DNA of 64,000 nt from Bog-473 sp963788125 (GCA_963788125.1 CAWBFN010000002.1:1240001-1304000); one strand, 5' to 3'; positions 34,716-43,639 are shown, numbered from the stretch's first letter. Notes: generated from the sequence alone by a model not told the origin. Numbers and translations are program-made.

Positions 34716-35896
34716 GTGCCGCAGCGTTGCGAAACCGGGTTGCCATCGTCGGAGTGGGGTATTCCGACGTGCAGCGCCACAGCGAACGAACTGTGGGCCA
34801 ACTCGCAGTGAGCGCGTGTGCCAGGGCCCTCGACGATGCCGGACTGAACGCCAACGACATTGACGGCGTCAGCAACTACCCCACTCCGTCGGGGCCCTTC
34901 AGGAGCCCCATCGTCAACGGCGTCCACGTCGTCGATGTCGAGTACATCGCCCAAGCGATGCGGCTCGAGAACCTCAACTGGTCATGTTCCATCACGGGCG
35001 GCACCATGACCGCAGCCATAGTCGAGGCCGTCCACGCATTGGCAGCAGGCGCGTGCAGCTACGCGCTCGTGTGGCGGGCCATGCACAACCCCTTCGGGGC
35101 GTTCGGGAGGGTCAGCCAGCCCCGAGTCGAAGGGGTCGGTCAGTTCAGCGCTCCTTGGGGGTTTGGGCACAACGTCATCAGGTTTGCCATGCCGTACTCC
35201 CGCTACATGGCCCTTTACGGGGCGACCCGCGAGCATCTCGCGACGTTCATCGTCCGCAATCGCTCCAACGCCGCCGACAACCCTGACGCCGTCTTCAGTC
35301 GGCACCCTGTTGAGGCTGACGAGTACCTCAACGCACGAATGATCGCAGAGCCGCTCAGCCTCCTTGACTGCGACATGCCCGTCGACGGTTGCGGTGCCGT
35401 TGTACTCACGACGGCTGAACGCGCCCGCAACCTGAAGCAGAAACCTGCGTACGTTACCGGTTGCGCGAGTCTCGGGCTCCCACCGCAGCGCACGCTCGGC
35501 GTCACCCTGGAAGACATGATGATCTCGGGGCGGCGCCTCGCTCGGGCCCTCTGGTCCAGTGCGGGTCTGTCCCACAACGACATCACACATGCCCACCTGT
35601 ATGACGGTTTCTCCTATTTCCCCTACCTCTGGCTCGAGTGCTTCGGGTTTTACCCCGAAGGGGAGGCCTACCTGGGTCTCCAAGATGAGACCACCGCCCG
35701 AGGTGGCACGCTGCCCTTGAATACCAGCGGTGGTGCCCTGGGAATGGGTCGACTTCACGGCAGCCCGCAAGTGGTTGAGGCCGTACTCCAGATTCAGGGA
35801 CGATCAGGGCTTCGCCAGATAGCCCACCCCGAAGTTGCACTGGTGCAAACGGGCGGCCCTGCACATTACTGCGGAGCCCTCGTGTTGAGCGCCTAG
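34712..35896 (+). CDS. thiolase-like / lipid-transfer-type acetyl-CoA acetyltransferase
   Basis: A 394-residue thiolase-superfamily protein of the SCP-x/Ltp type. The N-terminus VAIVGVGYSDVQRHSERTV is typical, followed by NWSCSITGGTMTAAIVEAVH where the nucleophilic Cys loop would be, then CDMPVDGCGAVVLTTAERAR. The LPLNTSGGALGMGRLHG region and a C-terminal TGGPAHYCGALVL complete it. The usual C-x-S-G and C-x-G catalytic details are altered, as in Ltp2-like retro-aldolases that need a DUF35 partner. The GTG start at 34712 overlaps that partner gene. Probable role: C-C cleavage of a steroid or branched acyl-CoA. The substrate is not proven. Confidence 0.85.
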   Translation: MSAAALRNRVAIVGVGYSDVQRHSERTVGQLAVSACARALDDAGLNANDIDGVSNYPTPSGPFRSPIVNGVHVVDVEYIAQAMRLENLNWSCSITGGTMTAAIVEAVHALAAGACSYALVWRAMHNPFGAFGRVSQPRVEGVGQFSAPWGFGHNVIRFAMPYSRYMALYGATREHLATFIVRNRSNAADNPDAVFSRHPVEADEYLNARMIAEPLSLLDCDMPVDGCGAVVLTTAERARNLKQKPAYVTGCASLGLPPQRTLGVTLEDMMISGRRLARALWSSAGLSHNDITHAHLYDGFSYFPYLWLECFGFYPEGEAYLGLQDETTARGGTLPLNTSGGALGMGRLHGSPQVVEAVLQIQGRSGLRQIAHPEVALVQTGGPAHYCGALVLSA

Positions 35897-35991
35897 CAAG
35901 AGACTCATCGCGCCGAGCCGGTGCCGAAGGGCCCGAGCGGGCAAGGGCCGAGATCCCCGTTCAGGGGACCGGGTCGGTCGGTCTGATTCGG

Positions 35992-36750
35992 TTAGAAACC
36001 GGGGTAGATGGAGCGCAGCTCTGAGAGCATGCCGAGGTCGCCGGAGACCGTAGCCGGGGTGTGTTCGGTGTCGAGTCGGCCATAAACGAGTCGGATGAAC
36101 GCCTCGGCGGGCATGGAAAGGCCCGGGTCGACCGACGGCACTGTCGCCAACACGACCTCTTGAGGGCTGATGCTCAGCGTGAGGGAGCGTTCCGGGTCGG
36201 TCGTGGCGATCGTTATGGTGCCTGAGTGACCGTCCGGCCTGGCGCTCACCCGAGCAATCAGATGGAGGTTGTCGATGACGAGCGCGGTTCCGTCGGCGGC
36301 CAGGGTGGCGGAGGGATCGAGCGCGACGGCGACGTCCCACTCATGGAGCAGTTGTTCGTTCAGACGCATGCCCAGGAACCCACTCCAGTCCAACGTGAAC
36401 GGTCCCAGAGCAACGGCGAATCGTGCCCGGTCGGCGTCCGGGACCGCTCCGACCTGGGCGACAAGTGCATCTATCTCCGAGAGTCCATCGTCCACCTTGT
36501 TCCGGGGGGACTTGGCGTTCCATTCGTCCCATACGACCTGGTTGAAGTTGTCGGGAGTCGCGGCGCCGGAAAGAGTGTCGGCGACCGTGCGCTGCGCAAT
36601 GACTGAGCCGGAGCCGAGGTGGGAAAGGACGTCGGCAATGGTCCATTCACGCGGGTAGGCCGGTTGAACGATGCCATCGTCAGTCAGTGGTCGGACGAGA
36701 GCGGTCAGGCGGCCCGCCGAAGATCGGATCGCGTCGACGGCGTCGGGCAT
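35992..36750 (-). CDS. maleylpyruvate isomerase-like (MDMPI N-terminal) protein
   Basis: A 252-residue protein with the DinB/MDMPI N-terminal four-helix bundle. YPREWTIADVLSHLGSGSVI gives the W-x-x-x-D-V-L-x-H-L block with the metal His. MRLNEQLLHEWDVAVALDP gives the second E-x-x-x-H-x-W-D block, and a C-terminal beta domain (SLTLSISPQEVVLATV) follows. ATG 36750 is supported by AAAGGA. Such proteins use mycothiol or a metal. True maleylpyruvate isomerase activity is only one of several possibilities. It is convergent with the DUF35/thiolase unit. Confidence 0.85.
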   Translation of the reverse strand: MPDAVDAIRSSAGRLTALVRPLTDDGIVQPAYPREWTIADVLSHLGSGSVIAQRTVADTLSGAATPDNFNQVVWDEWNAKSPRNKVDDGLSEIDALVAQVGAVPDADRARFAVALGPFTLDWSGFLGMRLNEQLLHEWDVAVALDPSATLAADGTALVIDNLHLIARVSARPDGHSGTITIATTDPERSLTLSISPQEVVLATVPSVDPGLSMPAEAFIRLVYGRLDTEHTPATVSGDLGMLSELRSIYPGF

Positions 36751-37053
36751 GGTCAGGTCCTTTCGGTCAGTGGTCGAAAACTCGTGAGCGACGAAGCGAA
36801 GCCTCCGCGCTATGGCAGCGACCCGAACGTAGCCGCTCGACCGCCGTGCTCGGGCATCGCCCGACGGAGCATCCATTGCACGTGCTCCATCGGGTCGCCA
36901 GCTACCGTACACATGTATGCCGACGCGCAGTCGCCGTCACGACAAGGACATGACCCTCGATCAGTGCCTGCGTCACCACGACGTCGATGAGTTCCGGGGC
37001 TCCTCCCCGTCGAAATCCCTGAGATGTGACGCGTTCGACAAAGGAGTGGACCT
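36751..37053. other. divergent intergenic region between two DinB-fold genes
   Basis: About 300 bases. A minus-strand tract (APELIDVVVTQALIEGHVLV, ending at 36902) looks protein-like but lacks a credible start, and a plus-strand 35-codon frame from 36949 runs into the next gene. Neither was annotated as a gene. Confidence 0.35.
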
Positions 37054-37701
37054 GTGACCGACGACACTGAACTGCAACCTGCCGTGGCCGCCCAGTTCGA
37101 AGCGCTGGCCGAACTGCTTTCATCCGCACCGGACGCAGCGTGGGATACGGGGTCGCTCTGTGATGGTTGGCGAGTTCGCGAGGTGGTTGCCCACATGACC
37201 ATGCCGGCCCGTTACTCCGACGACCAGTTCATGGCGGAGCTCGAGCGCTGTGGCTATGACTTCACTCGGCTTTCGAACGAGATCGCCGCCAGAGATGCTG
37301 AGGTCCCACCCACCCAGCTTGTCGCCAACCTACGCTCGGACGTACTGCGTCACTGGTCGCCACCCGGTGGGGGCTTCCGCGCAGCTCTCAACCACGTGGT
37401 GATCCACGGTCTCGACGTCACGGTGCCACTCGGTGCGGCGCGCCTGGCTCCTGATGAGATCATACGGGTGGTGCTCGACGACCTCGCCAAGGGGGGAGCT
37501 CACCAGTACTTCGGCATCGACATTGACGGTCGGATCTTGGAGGCCAAGGATATCGACTGGACATACGGTTCGGGTCGGGCCCTTCGGGGAGCAGCCGGAG
37601 ACCTGGCCCTCGCGATGTGCGGTCGGAGAGTTCCGAGTGGACGGCTCGAGGGCTCGCCCCTCCGGAGACGACAGCCTGGGGATCACGACGGCAGTAGGTG
37701 A
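37054..37701 (+). CDS. maleylpyruvate isomerase family protein
   Basis: A 215-residue MDMPI-fold protein: SLCDGWRVREVVAHMTMPAR provides the conserved C/S-x-x-W-x-V-x-x-V-x-x-H block with its metal-binding His, and LNHVVIHGLDVTVPLG gives the second His block. GTG 37054 has AAAGGAG at the correct spacing. It is the third member of this fold in the window, which is consistent with a mycothiol-producing host. The C-terminus (PLRRRQPGDHDGSR) looks degenerate. The next gene, an NTF2-like protein, follows after 34 bases. Confidence 0.85.
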   Translation: MTDDTELQPAVAAQFEALAELLSSAPDAAWDTGSLCDGWRVREVVAHMTMPARYSDDQFMAELERCGYDFTRLSNEIAARDAEVPPTQLVANLRSDVLRHWSPPGGGFRAALNHVVIHGLDVTVPLGAARLAPDEIIRVVLDDLAKGGAHQYFGIDIDGRILEAKDIDWTYGSGRALRGAAGDLALAMCGRRVPSGRLEGSPLRRRQPGDHDGSR

Positions 37702-37735
37702 GGACAGGACCCAACGAGAGCATTGGAGGATTCGG

Positions 37736-38176
37736 ATGGCTCGACCAACGACGATGGAGGAGCTGGCGGACCGGTTGGAGATCGACGACCTGTGCAATCT
37801 CTATGTGACTGCGCTCGACGACAACAGGTTCGACCTATTGGACGAGGTGTTCACGAACGACGCGCGCGTGTCGTACGCCGACGCCGGCATGGAGGGAGAC
37901 TACGCGACGGTCAGTGAGTGGCTGGCGGAGCAGCGCCTCCATCAGCGGGTGTGGCTCCACCTGGTGGGGAACCGGCGAGTGTCACTCGACGGCGACCGCG
38001 CCCAGTCGGTCTCGACGTTCTTCTTCGCTGCAGTCGGCCATGAGGGCAACACCTTCTTCACCGGAGGCGAGTACCACGACAAGCTCGTTCGTACCGCGAA
38101 TGGTTGGCGCATCGCCCATCGGATCGAGCGTAACCTCTGGAACTTCGGGGACCTACCCGCCGTCCCCCAAGCCTGA
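37736..38176 (+). CDS. SnoaL-like NTF2-fold protein
   Basis: A 146-residue protein of the SnoaL_4/NTF2 type: ELADRLEIDDLCNLYVTALD, then FDLLDEVFTNDARVSYADAG with the conserved L-x-x-x-F-x-x-D-A motif, and C-terminal strands (YHDKLVRTANGWRIAHRIER) ending in the hallmark G-W-R-I-x-x-R. GGAGGA lies before ATG 37736. Relatives include dehydratases, hydroxylase accessory proteins and scytalone dehydratase-like enzymes. It probably shares an mRNA with the PPOX-type gene that follows. Confidence 0.85.
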   Translation: MARPTTMEELADRLEIDDLCNLYVTALDDNRFDLLDEVFTNDARVSYADAGMEGDYATVSEWLAEQRLHQRVWLHLVGNRRVSLDGDRAQSVSTFFFAAVGHEGNTFFTGGEYHDKLVRTANGWRIAHRIERNLWNFGDLPAVPQA

Positions 38177-38246
38177 GGCCACGCTCTTGAAGGGACCACG
38201 CCGTGGTCCAGCGTCTGGCGGCACTCGTGGAGGTAAAGATGGGTGG

Positions 38247-38651
38247 GTGGACCTCGTGCTGGCCAAGCAGCGGGTGCGTGATGCCCGGGTCGGGCGGTTG
38301 GGAACCGTCACGCCCGATGGTCGACCTCATCTGGTGCCCGTGTGCTTTGCTCTTCGTGAGGAAACCGTCTACACGGCCGTGGACGCAAAGCCGAAGTCGA
38401 CTCTGGCGCTGCGCCGCCTGGTGAATATCGAGGCAACTCCGTCGGCCTCTTTGCTCGTTGATCACTACGACGAACACTGGACGCATCTGTGGTGGGTACG
38501 CGTCGATGGGTCGGCCAGGGTCGTGCGGTCCGGAACGGAGGCTCAGCGTGCCACGGACGCCCTGAAGGCCAAGTACCCGCAGTACCAAACCGTGGACATC
38601 CCGGGGCCGGTGATCGCCCTCGAGACTGTGGCGTGGGTGACCTGGCCGTAG
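38247..38651 (+). CDS. PPOX-class F420-dependent protein (TIGR03668-like)
   Basis: A 134-residue split-barrel protein: VRDARVGRLGTVTPDGRPHL (residues about 9-28) is the F420-binding PPOX opening, followed by HLVPVCFALREETVYTAVDA and LRRLVNIEATPSASLLVDHY. The C-terminus ALKAKYPQYQTVDIPGPVIA matches the TIGR03668 subgroup. GTG 38247 is taken as the start, with GGAGG 13 bases upstream, so the start is not certain. It likely binds coenzyme F420 and reduces a small molecule. It is convergent with a VOC gene. Confidence 0.85.
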   Translation: MDLVLAKQRVRDARVGRLGTVTPDGRPHLVPVCFALREETVYTAVDAKPKSTLALRRLVNIEATPSASLLVDHYDEHWTHLWWVRVDGSARVVRSGTEAQRATDALKAKYPQYQTVDIPGPVIALETVAWVTWP

Positions 38652-38668
38652 TGCGATCTGTGGAGGGT

Positions 38669-39100
38669 CTAGCGTTCGCCGCGGTCGATGAGTTCCACGG
38701 TCACGCCGTTCGGATCGTGAACGACCGCCATCTGCACCCGACCCTCGAGCGAGATCCTGGCGGGGGTGCCGCCCAGACTCAGCGAGGCCAGACGGGCAAG
38801 GGTCGGTTCGATCTGGAGGTAGATCGACACGAGAAAGAAGCCGATGGCCGGCTCGGAGGGCGGTGTCGGGGCGTCGGCCATCCCGCCGGAAAACTCCACC
38901 AATTCGACGATCCCCGACTCCTCAATGTCCGGATCGCCCAGAAAGATGGACCGCAGTCGTTGCTGGCGCGCCCCGAAAAGGGTGGGCCAGTCACCGTCGA
39001 AGCTCGTGTCCATCTTTTGCACGAAGCCGAGTCCGTCCTGCCAGAAGCGCAGGCTCGTGTCCATGTCCCGTGTGCAGACTGCGGTGTGGTGGATCTTCAT
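38669..39100 (-). CDS. VOC family (glyoxalase/dioxygenase-type) protein
   Basis: A 143-residue VOC protein: MKIHHTAVCTRDMDTSLRFW opens the first beta-alpha-beta-beta-beta module, with His4 as a likely metal ligand. GIVELVEFSGGM contributes a Glu, and the second module ends in VVHDPNGVTVELIDRGER with the last Glu. The H...E...E arrangement fits a metal-dependent lyase/epimerase (methylmalonyl-CoA epimerase-like or glyoxalase). ATG 39100 is preceded by AAGGGGGG. It is divergent from the LLM oxidoreductase across a region with a promoter and palindrome. Confidence 0.85.
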   Translation of the reverse strand: MKIHHTAVCTRDMDTSLRFWQDGLGFVQKMDTSFDGDWPTLFGARQQRLRSIFLGDPDIEESGIVELVEFSGGMADAPTPPSEPAIGFFLVSIYLQIEPTLARLASLSLGGTPARISLEGRVQMAVVHDPNGVTVELIDRGER

Positions 39101-39265
39101 CGCCCCCCTTTTGGCGTCCGGGCCACGCACCGAATGGCCGACTCTTGCCACGTGCGAAGCAGTGTAAACAATTGGCCCGAGCGACAGCACGGACCGGTTT
39201 CAACCCGCGGGGCTGGTCGCCTCACGTGGTGTGCGGGGAGCGACCGACCCTTCTCGGGGGCTCGC

Positions 39266-39298
39266 TTGACGTACGCCAGCTATGGTGACAGTATACTG
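39266..39298 (+). promoter_or_regulatory. probable promoter with overlapping palindrome
   Basis: TTGACG (39266-39271) and CAGTAT (39289-39294) are 17 bases apart and face the LLM-cysD-cysNC genes. CAGTATACTG (39289-39298) is a perfect 10-bp palindrome over the -10 element, a plausible repressor site. Confidence 0.5.
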
Positions 39299-39395
39299 CC
39301 GTGAATAAGGGGAGGGCACGAATCGTGGCCGCACGCGGGACTCAGACAGGCATCGACCGGCCGAGCATGGCTCCGCACCGCAGGAGGAGCGCCAC

Positions 39396-40316
39396 ATGAG
39401 ATTCGCCCTGACCCACCCGATGATCCTCCATCCGTACGACCCGGGGCTCGTGTCCGGGCCGGGGATCGTCGCCGTGGCAACGGCCGCCGAGGCGGCAGGA
39501 TTCCACGGGTTCGGGTTCACCGACCATCCCGCACCGTCTCAGCGTTGGCTGGACGCGGGCGGTCACGACGCACTCGACCCGTTCGTGGCCATGGGTTTTG
39601 CCGCCGCCCGTACGACGACACTGCGGCTGATCCCCAACATCGTGGTTCTCCCCTACAGAAACCCGTTCATCGTGGCCAAGGCCGGGGCGACCCTCGACCT
39701 GCTCTCGGGCGGGCGATTCACACTGGCGGTAGGGGCGGGGTACCTGAAGGGGGAGTACGCCGCGCTGGGGGTGGGTCACGCCGAGCGCAACGACCTCTTC
39801 GACGAGGCCCTCGAGGTGATCAAGGAGATCTGGACCGCCGACGACATCTCCTTCGCCGGCCGTCATTTCAACGCCCGCGGCATCACGGCGCATCCCCGCC
39901 CGCTGACCGACCCCCACCCACCCATCTGGATCGGCGGCAACAGCAGCCAGGCCCGGCAACGGGCCATCGACCACGGCCAGGGCTGGTGCCCGTTCTTGGC
40001 TCCTCCCGGCGTGGCGCAGACGTCTCGTACCGCCGCCCTCGACACCCCCGAGCGGCTGGCCTCGGCCATTGACGACCTACGCCGTCGGCTCGAGGTCGCC
40101 GGCCGGGACCCGGCATCGCTCGACATCAACTTCTCCAATCCGGCCGGGGGCCACCCGGGCAGCGACTCCTTCGATGCCGACGCCCACCTGGCCGGTCTCG
40201 AGCGGCTCGCCGCCCTCGGCGTCACGTGGACCCAGGTCGCGATCCCCGGTGACAGCGTCGAACACGCCGTCGAGGCCGTGCAGCGCTACGGTGAGCTCGT
40301 CATCGGACGTGCCTGA
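39396..40316 (+). CDS. LLM-class F420/flavin-dependent oxidoreductase (TIGR03619-like)
   Basis: A 306-residue luciferase-like TIM-barrel enzyme: AAEAAGFHGFGFTDHPAPSQ, LRLIPNIVVLPYRNPFIVAK and LSGGRFTLAVGAGYLKGEYA are the classic LLM strands, with GRHFNARGITAHPRPLTDPH and PPIWIGGNSSQARQRA further on. Actinobacterial members of this group use reduced F420 or FMN for reductions or oxygenations. AGGAG stands before ATG 39396. The cysD gene starts 71 bases downstream in the same direction, so it may share a transcript with sulfate activation. Confidence 0.9.
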   Translation: MRFALTHPMILHPYDPGLVSGPGIVAVATAAEAAGFHGFGFTDHPAPSQRWLDAGGHDALDPFVAMGFAAARTTTLRLIPNIVVLPYRNPFIVAKAGATLDLLSGGRFTLAVGAGYLKGEYAALGVGHAERNDLFDEALEVIKEIWTADDISFAGRHFNARGITAHPRPLTDPHPPIWIGGNSSQARQRAIDHGQGWCPFLAPPGVAQTSRTAALDTPERLASAIDDLRRRLEVAGRDPASLDINFSNPAGGHPGSDSFDADAHLAGLERLAALGVTWTQVAIPGDSVEHAVEAVQRYGELVIGRA

Positions 40317-40387
40317 TGGTGGTGTCGACCCTCTGCGTCCATTGGGGAGATCCTCGGATGCCGGGTAGGCGATAGGTCACGAGGGAT

Positions 40388-41290
40388 ATGACACGACTCA
40401 CGCACCTGCAGCGCCTCGAGGCCGAGAGCATCCAGATACTCCGCGAGGCGGTCGCCGAGAGCGAGCGACCGGTGATGTTGTACTCGGTCGGCAAGGACAG
40501 CTCGGTGATGCTGCACGTGGCCATGAAGGCGTTCTACCCGTCCAAGCCGCCGTTCCCGCTGCTCCATGTCGACACCACGTGGAAGTTCCGGGCCATGTAC
40601 GAGTTCCGGGACAAGCTCGTCGAAGAGCTCGGCGTCGAACTGCTCGTGCACCAGAATCCCGACTGTCTCGAACGGGGCATCAACCCGTTCGACCACGGCT
40701 CGGCGACCCACACTGATCTGTGGAAGACCGAGGGCCTCAAGCAGGCGCTCAACCTGCACGCCTTCGACCTTGCGTTCGGCGGCGCCCGCCGCGACGAGGA
40801 GAAATCACGGGCCAAGGAACGGGTGTTCTCCATCCGCACGGCGCAGCACCGATGGGACCCCAAACAACAGCGGCCCGAGTTGTGGCGCCTCTACAACGCC
40901 CGCAAGCACCCCGGAGAGAGCGTGCGGGTGTTCCCGCTGTCGAACTGGACCGAACTCGACGTGTGGCAGTACATCAACCTCGAGAAGGTCCCGATCGTGC
41001 CCTTGTACTACGCCGCCCCCCGTCCCGTTGTCGAGCGCGACGGCACGCTCATCATGGTCGATGACGATCGGATGCGCCTCGACCCGGGCGAGGAACCCAA
41101 GATCCGCAGCGTCCGGTTCCGAACGCTCGGGTGCTACCCCCTCACCGGCGCCGTGGAGAGCACGGCCACCACCCTCACCGCCATCATCCAAGAGATGCTC
41201 CTGACCACGACGTCCGAGCGACAAGGGCGCGTGATCGACCACGACTCGAGCGGTTCGATGGAGAAGAAGAAGCAGGAGGGCTACTTCTGA
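40388..41290 (+). CDS. cysD: sulfate adenylyltransferase subunit 2
   Basis: A 300-residue CysD, the catalytic ATP-pyrophosphatase subunit of ATP sulfurylase, forming APS from ATP and sulfate. Hallmarks are the PP-loop YSVGKDSSVMLH (about 38-49), PFPLLHVDTTWKFRAMYEFR, the HGSATHTDLWKTEGLKQAL segment and GGARRDEEKSRAKERVFSIR, with RTLGCYPLTGAVES near the C-terminus. Length and order match the family. The stop overlaps the start of the cysNC gene by one base (TGATG), so the two are translationally coupled. It works in the cytoplasm as a complex with CysN. Confidence 0.97.
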   Translation: MTRLTHLQRLEAESIQILREAVAESERPVMLYSVGKDSSVMLHVAMKAFYPSKPPFPLLHVDTTWKFRAMYEFRDKLVEELGVELLVHQNPDCLERGINPFDHGSATHTDLWKTEGLKQALNLHAFDLAFGGARRDEEKSRAKERVFSIRTAQHRWDPKQQRPELWRLYNARKHPGESVRVFPLSNWTELDVWQYINLEKVPIVPLYYAAPRPVVERDGTLIMVDDDRMRLDPGEEPKIRSVRFRTLGCYPLTGAVESTATTLTAIIQEMLLTTTSERQGRVIDHDSSGSMEKKKQEGYF

Positions 41291-43233
41291 TGTCCCACGT
41301 GAGCAACGACCTCCTGGCCGACGACATAGAGGCCTACCTGGCCCTCCACGAACACAAATCGATGCTGCGGTTCATCACCTGCGGCAGCGTCGACGACGGA
41401 AAGAGCACGTTGATCGGCCGGTTGCTCTACGACTCCAAGCTGGTCTTCGAGGACCATCTCGCGGCGCTCGAGTCCGATTCGAAGAAGTTCGGGACCCAGG
41501 CCGGCGACCTCGACTTCGCCCTCCTCGTCGACGGGCTCACCGCCGAGCGTGAGCAGGGCATCACCATCGACGTCGCCTACCGCTTCTTCTCGACCGAGCA
41601 CCGTAAGTTCATCGTCGCCGATACACCCGGCCATGAGCAGTACACCCGGAACATGGTCACCGGAGCGTCCACCGCCGATCTCGCGGTGATCCTCATCGAC
41701 GCCCGCAAGGGCGTGCTCACCCAGACCCGGCGACACAGCTACATCGTCTCGTTGCTCGGGATCCGCCACGTGGTCGTGGCCGTCAACAAGCTCGACCTCG
41801 TCGACTACTCCAAGGAGGTGTTCGATACCATTGAGGCCGAGTACCGGGGGTTTGCCACCGACATCGGTCTGAGCGACGTTGTCTGCATCCCCATATCGGC
41901 GCTCCGAGGCGACAACATCACCGGGGCCAGCCCGCAGACGCCCTGGTACGCGGGGCCCACGCTCATCGGACACCTCGAGACGATCGAGATCGCCGACGAC
42001 CTGCACGTCGGACCGTTGCGCCTGCCGGTGCAGTGGGTGAACCGACCGAACCTGGACTTCCGCGGGTTCTCCGGCCAGATCGTTCGGGGCAGCGTCCGTC
42101 CGGGTGACCGGGTGCGGATCGTCCCCTCGGGTCACGAGTCCACCGTGGAGCGGATCGTGACCGACGACGGCGACCTCGAAGAGGCGATCGCCGGTCAGTC
42201 GATCACCCTGACCCTGAGCGACGAGGTCGACGTGAGCCGGGGCGACGTCATCGCCGCGGCGGGCGACCCGCCACGCGTGGCCGACCAATTCGAGTGCCAT
42301 CTGGTCTGGATGAGCGAAGCGCCGATGCTCCCGGGGCGCCCCTACCTCCTCAAACTTGGCACCCGCACCGTCGGCGCCACTGTGGGCCACCCCAAGTACA
42401 AGGTAAACGTCAACACGCTCGAGCACACCGCCACGAGAACACTCGAGCTCAACGAGATCGGCGTATGCAATCTCACCCTCGACCGCCAGGTCCCCTTCGA
42501 CCCCTACGTCGAGAACCGCGACATGGGCGGCTTCATCCTGATCGACCGGTTCACCAACCAGACGGTGGGTGCGGGTCTCCTGCACTTCGCCCTCCGCCGT
42601 GCCGACAACGTGCACTGGCAGGCGGTCGAGGTCGACAAGGATGCCCGGGCGCGCCTCAACAGCCAGCGACCGGCCGTGGTCTGGTTCACGGGTCTCTCGG
42701 GTGCCGGGAAGTCGACGATCGCCAACCTCGTCGAAAGTACCCTCCACCAACAGGGCTTTCACACCTACCTACTCGACGGCGACAACGTCCGGCACGGGCT
42801 GAACAAGGACCTCGGTTTCACCGATGCCGACCGGGTCGAGAACATCCGGCGGGTGGCCGAGGTAGCCCGCATCCTGGTCGATGCCGGCGTCATCGTGCTG
42901 GCGTCGTTCATATCGCCGTTCCGCGCCGAGCGCGAGCTGGCCCGTCGTCTGATCGGTGAAGGCCAGTTCTTCGAGGTCCATGTCGATGTCCCCCTCGAGG
43001 TCGCAGAGGCACGTGACCGCAAGGGTCTCTACGCCAAGGCCCGCCGAGGAGAGCTCGTGCATTTCACGGGGATCGACTCGCCCTACGAGCCCCCGGCGTC
43101 CCCCGAAATTCGGCTCGACGCCAGCGGTACCGTCCCAGCCGTGGAGTCGGCCGGGCTCGTCGTTGAGTACCTGCGCCAGTGCGGCGTCCTCGCTCCGCCA
43201 CAAGAGCCAGAGGCGACGACCGACCCGTCCTGA
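41290..43233 (+). CDS. cysNC: bifunctional sulfate adenylyltransferase subunit 1/adenylylsulfate kinase
   Basis: A 647-residue fusion. Residues about 1-440 are the CysN GTPase, with GSVDDGKSTLIGR (P-loop), DTPGHEQYTRNM (switch II) and NKLDLVD (guanine specificity) followed by two beta barrels. Residues about 455-647 are the CysC APS kinase, with GLSGAGKSTIANLVE, LLDGDNVRHGLNKDLGF and the lid-region sequence DRKGLYAKARRGE. Together with CysD it converts sulfate to PAPS, the donor for sulfotransferases and for reduction. No APS/PAPS reductase is present in the window. ATG 41290 overlaps the cysD stop. Confidence 0.97.
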   Translation: MSHVSNDLLADDIEAYLALHEHKSMLRFITCGSVDDGKSTLIGRLLYDSKLVFEDHLAALESDSKKFGTQAGDLDFALLVDGLTAEREQGITIDVAYRFFSTEHRKFIVADTPGHEQYTRNMVTGASTADLAVILIDARKGVLTQTRRHSYIVSLLGIRHVVVAVNKLDLVDYSKEVFDTIEAEYRGFATDIGLSDVVCIPISALRGDNITGASPQTPWYAGPTLIGHLETIEIADDLHVGPLRLPVQWVNRPNLDFRGFSGQIVRGSVRPGDRVRIVPSGHESTVERIVTDDGDLEEAIAGQSITLTLSDEVDVSRGDVIAAAGDPPRVADQFECHLVWMSEAPMLPGRPYLLKLGTRTVGATVGHPKYKVNVNTLEHTATRTLELNEIGVCNLTLDRQVPFDPYVENRDMGGFILIDRFTNQTVGAGLLHFALRRADNVHWQAVEVDKDARARLNSQRPAVVWFTGLSGAGKSTIANLVESTLHQQGFHTYLLDGDNVRHGLNKDLGFTDADRVENIRRVAEVARILVDAGVIVLASFISPFRAERELARRLIGEGQFFEVHVDVPLEVAEARDRKGLYAKARRGELVHFTGIDSPYEPPASPEIRLDASGTVPAVESAGLVVEYLRQCGVLAPPQEPEATTDPS

Positions 43234-43237
43234 ACCT

Positions 43238-43639
43238 TCAGCGGGACGTCGGGTTTATGTCGTCAGCGAACTGATCGATGTCGACCCCATCGTGCGTGGG
43301 CTTGTCGGTGTACACCCGGGCTCGACGGATGGTGCCGTCCTCTATCTCGAAGATGTTCATGTGCGGCACCATCGTGCCGTCGGACATCTCCGTGAGGGCT
43401 TCCAGATAGACGCGGTCGCCGACGACCGCGGTGGACACCACCTCGAAGCGACTGTGCGGCGTGCGTTCCCAGATCAGTGCCCATTGCCGTCGGTAGGTGT
43501 CGAGCCCTCGCCAATTCCGATCCGGTCGCATCGGATGCACAACCTCGACGTCGGTGTGCCAGCACGACACGAGGGCGTCAAGGTCCTTGTCTTCCTGCGC
43601 CTTGAGGTAGCGCTCGAGAAGCGCCGAAGCATCGTCCAC
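43238..43639 (-). CDS. SnoaL-like NTF2-fold protein
   Basis: A 133-residue protein: LERYLKAQEDKDLDALVSCW then HTDVEVVHPMRPDRNWRGLD is the typical N-terminal helix plus first strand of SnoaL_2/limonene-epoxide-hydrolase-like proteins. Strands SRFEVVSTAVVGDRVYLEAL and MVPHMNIFEIEDGTIRRARV complete the cone. Such proteins are polyketide cyclases, ketosteroid isomerases or ligand binders. It is convergent with cysNC (four-base gap) and upstream of the TetR gene in the same direction, with a 64-base gap. Confidence 0.85.
   Translation of the reverse strand: MDDASALLERYLKAQEDKDLDALVSCWHTDVEVVHPMRPDRNWRGLDTYRRQWALIWERTPHSRFEVVSTAVVGDRVYLEALTEMSDGTMVPHMNIFEIEDGTIRRARVYTDKPTHDGVDIDQFADDINPTSR

Noticed and set aside
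36949..37066. 35-codon plus-strand frame running into the 37054 gene
   Set aside because: There is no ribosome binding site and no known family. It could be a leader, but the support is too thin.
41281..42762. 493-codon open frame on the minus strand opposite cysNC
   Set aside because: It is antisense to a gene with unmistakable GTPase and APS kinase motifs. Long antisense frames arise from GC-rich third positions, and the translation has no domain-like sequence.
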